Source: Kiritimatiellia bacterium (GTDB taxonomy: Bacteria; Verrucomicrobiota; Kiritimatiellia; PWTM01). Taken from it: a stretch of 64,000 bases of DNA. Location of the stretch: positions 1 through 64,000 of the forward strand of contig JAOACR010000010.1 of the NCBI GenBank assembly GCA_026417735.1. Direction: 5' to 3'. The notes below the pieces were generated by a model that worked only from the letters and a program-made list of their open reading frames with translations, had not been told where the DNA came from and did not search any database. Position numbers and translations under genes: made by a program. Positions 62,562-64,000 of this stretch are shown piece by piece; positions within the stretch are counted from its first letter, which is position 1; each line of letters begins with the position of its first letter.

Positions 62562-64000
62562 TCACTGCGCCCCCAGCGGCGGCACCCGAAGGAACCAAGA
62601 GGGCGTGCAGCACCAGACGTCGCAGTCGCTGTTCACCAGATGGCTCTGGTAGGACGGCCCGCGCTCGTTCGCCGCCACCCAAACCTCACCAGAACGCGTC
62701 GGCGCCCCCCTCGATCCTCCCGCCCCAGTATCGCTCGATGTGCTCCGGCGCCTCGCTCGAGCGCTCCGACCGCCACCCCGCCTCCACCACTAGATAAGGC
62801 GTCACCGGGGTGCGCACAGCCGAGGTCACAACGCATGCACCGCCGGCCCCTCCAGCACGCCCGCCGGCACCATCCAGGCCTGCGAGGCCCAGGAGACCTG
62901 ACGCGAGGCCCCGCTGACGAAAAGCGCCAGCGACTCGTCCCACAAATGCCGGCGGGCCGCTCCCCTCATCCGTGCAATCTCCGCCGGCAGAAACCACACA
63001 TCTCCCTCGCGGTCCCGTTGGCGGCCTAGCTCGAGCGTCGCACGCAGCCCAAACAGGATCGTCGCCGGCTCCGCCGCCTCCCAGTCCAGCCCCGGATCCC
63101 CGTCCACGAACAACCACCAGCTCTTGGCATCGCGCAACAGACCGTCCGGCCCGACCGGCTCCAGCGGGAACTCGAGCTGCCGGGCCGCCCCCGGCCAGAG
63201 CTCCGCGGCGGTGTCGCGGTCGCCGCTGGCCTCGAGATACACCAACGGCGCCGGCGCAAACAGCGCGGGGGCGTCAAGGATATTGTTGCGACCCCGCACC
63301 GGCTCCGTTCGCTCGACCTGACAAGTCGCGAGCAGACCGCGGGCGGTCGCGGTGCCCGCGTGCAGGTGGAGACATCGCCGCACAAGCTCGCAGTTCCGAA
63401 ACGTCGCGAAGTTCCGCCCGCAGGCGCAGGTCGCCCAACCACAGCCACCGGTCGCGTTTCGGGCCGTCCTCCACCGCCGTCGGCATGCAGTTGCGCAGCG
63501 TGCATCGGGGCAACTCGTGAATCCGCTGCTGCCGCTCGGTGAGCGCCGACGGCGCGAGCGGCATGCCGCGTTCGTCCGCCGAGGTCACCGCCTCTACCCG
63601 CGGCGCGCGCACGATCGCGCGGGCGTGCGGACTGCCCGGCAGCACCTCGACGCGCACATATTCGGAATGCGTACCGCCGCGGCGACCAGATCTCCGCCAG
63701 CGCGTCGTCCACGTTGACGACCTCATCCTGCAGCGATGAGCGCGCGAGGCTCGCCGGATAGAGATCGAAGGGTTCGCCCGCTTCCGTGGGCCTTTCCACA
63801 AAGACCGCCCGCAACCGCACCGGCGCGTCAATCGGATGGGCGGGCGGACCGATCTACAGCGCGGAGCGGCCGACGAGGTGCTCACCGAAGTCCAGCGTAA
63901 ACTGATCGTCGCGTTTCAGCCGCTGCTGCTCCAGCTGCGCCGGCTCACCCACCACCTCCACCCGCCGGCGTCCGCAGCCGGCCGGACCAGCGCACGCGGC
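62562..64000 (-). pseudogene. Decayed alpha-L-rhamnosidase (GH78), C-terminal part; continues beyond the window
   Basis: Read on the minus strand, conserved GH78-type blocks appear in order but in changing frames: LDFGEHLVGRSAL, then TAG at 63856-63854, then DAPVRLRAVF and RRYAFR; frame change near 63660 to VRVEVLPG and GPKRDRWLWLGD; frame change near 63415 to LVRRCLHLHAGTATARGLL, DPGLDWEAAEP and SWASQAWMVPAGVLEG; frame change near 62828 to VTPYLVVEAGW and RYWGGRIEGGADAFW; frame change near 62688 to SHLVNSDCDVWCCTPSWFLR and the stop at 62562. One nonsense codon and four single-base-type shifts cannot be an expressed enzyme. It suggests loss of rhamnose-glycan use. Confidence 0.85.

Noticed and set aside
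62686-62700. TGA in the rhamnosidase relic as a selenocysteine codon
   Set aside because: The expected GH78 sequence resumes only after a one-base shift, and the gene has four other lesions, so it is decay.

Overview
The window is strongly GC-rich chromosomal DNA, densely packed with genes that often overlap by four bases (ATGA or GTGA). It carries LL-diaminopimelate aminotransferase (dapL type), an eukaryote-like (type 2) isoleucyl-tRNA synthetase, a zinc-ribbon L28, and many exported carbohydrate-active or carbohydrate-sensing proteins: a GH29 fucosidase, a decayed GH78 rhamnosidase, a BNR-4 protein, GH42-like and GH5-like proteins, an SMP-30 lactonase-like protein and an FG-GAP protein. 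Together these suggest a member of the PVC superphylum, most likely Verrucomicrobiota/Kiritimatiellota. This placement is inferred from gene content only.

Layout, first half. 1-10.3 kb: a truncated methyltransferase, rnc, a hisB-hisH-hisA run on the minus strand, then a tightly overlapped plus-strand run (two GT4 glycosyltransferases, pyrK, an FkbM methyltransferase, pyrD, an unrecognised exported protein, a HAD phosphatase). 10.3-10.9 kb: a hairpin-rich repeat array with a 109-bp unit. 10.9-25 kb: ileS, a PHP-domain protein, sppA, a BNR-4 protein, a 660-bp gene-poor stretch with a 45-bp paired-palindrome element, an ArnT/PMT-type glycosyltransferase, dapL, an Rsm22-family methyltransferase and a GH42-like glycosidase. 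25-30.8 kb: two envelope proteins on the minus strand, opposite a roughly 1,300-residue membrane fusion (spermidine-synthase-like, covalent-FMN and NosR/NapH-type iron-sulfur modules) that overlaps a small lipoprotein gene.

Layout, second half. 30.8-40.5 kb: rpmB-gltA, an orphan ABC ATPase, tlpA-like-aroC, the GH29 fucosidase, ahpC-mutY (MutY fused to an intact Nudix domain) and four tRNA genes (Leu-GAG, Ser-GCT, Val-GAC, Phe-GAA). 40.6-51.5 kb: rpsP-khpA-trmD-rplS-rnhB followed by complete recC-recB-recD. 51.4-64 kb: a serine beta-lactamase-like protein, a tiny Cys/Gly-rich secreted peptide with its own promoter and terminator, the SMP-30 and GH5-like pair, an FG-GAP protein, bioB, an outer-membrane-like protein, ctpA-DUF6941-hypF, and a GH78 alpha-L-rhamnosidase pseudogene with one nonsense codon and four frame changes.

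Most genes are housekeeping (translation, histidine, pyrimidine, chorismate, lysine and biotin synthesis, recombination, oxidative repair), interspersed with accessory polysaccharide genes. The least ordinary features are the flavinylated fusion protein, the palindromic element carried in frame inside recD, the 109-bp hairpin repeat array and the isolated secreted mini-protein. Promoters are hexamer matches judged by eye. Function calls come from recognised motifs and remembered family features, not from database searches.
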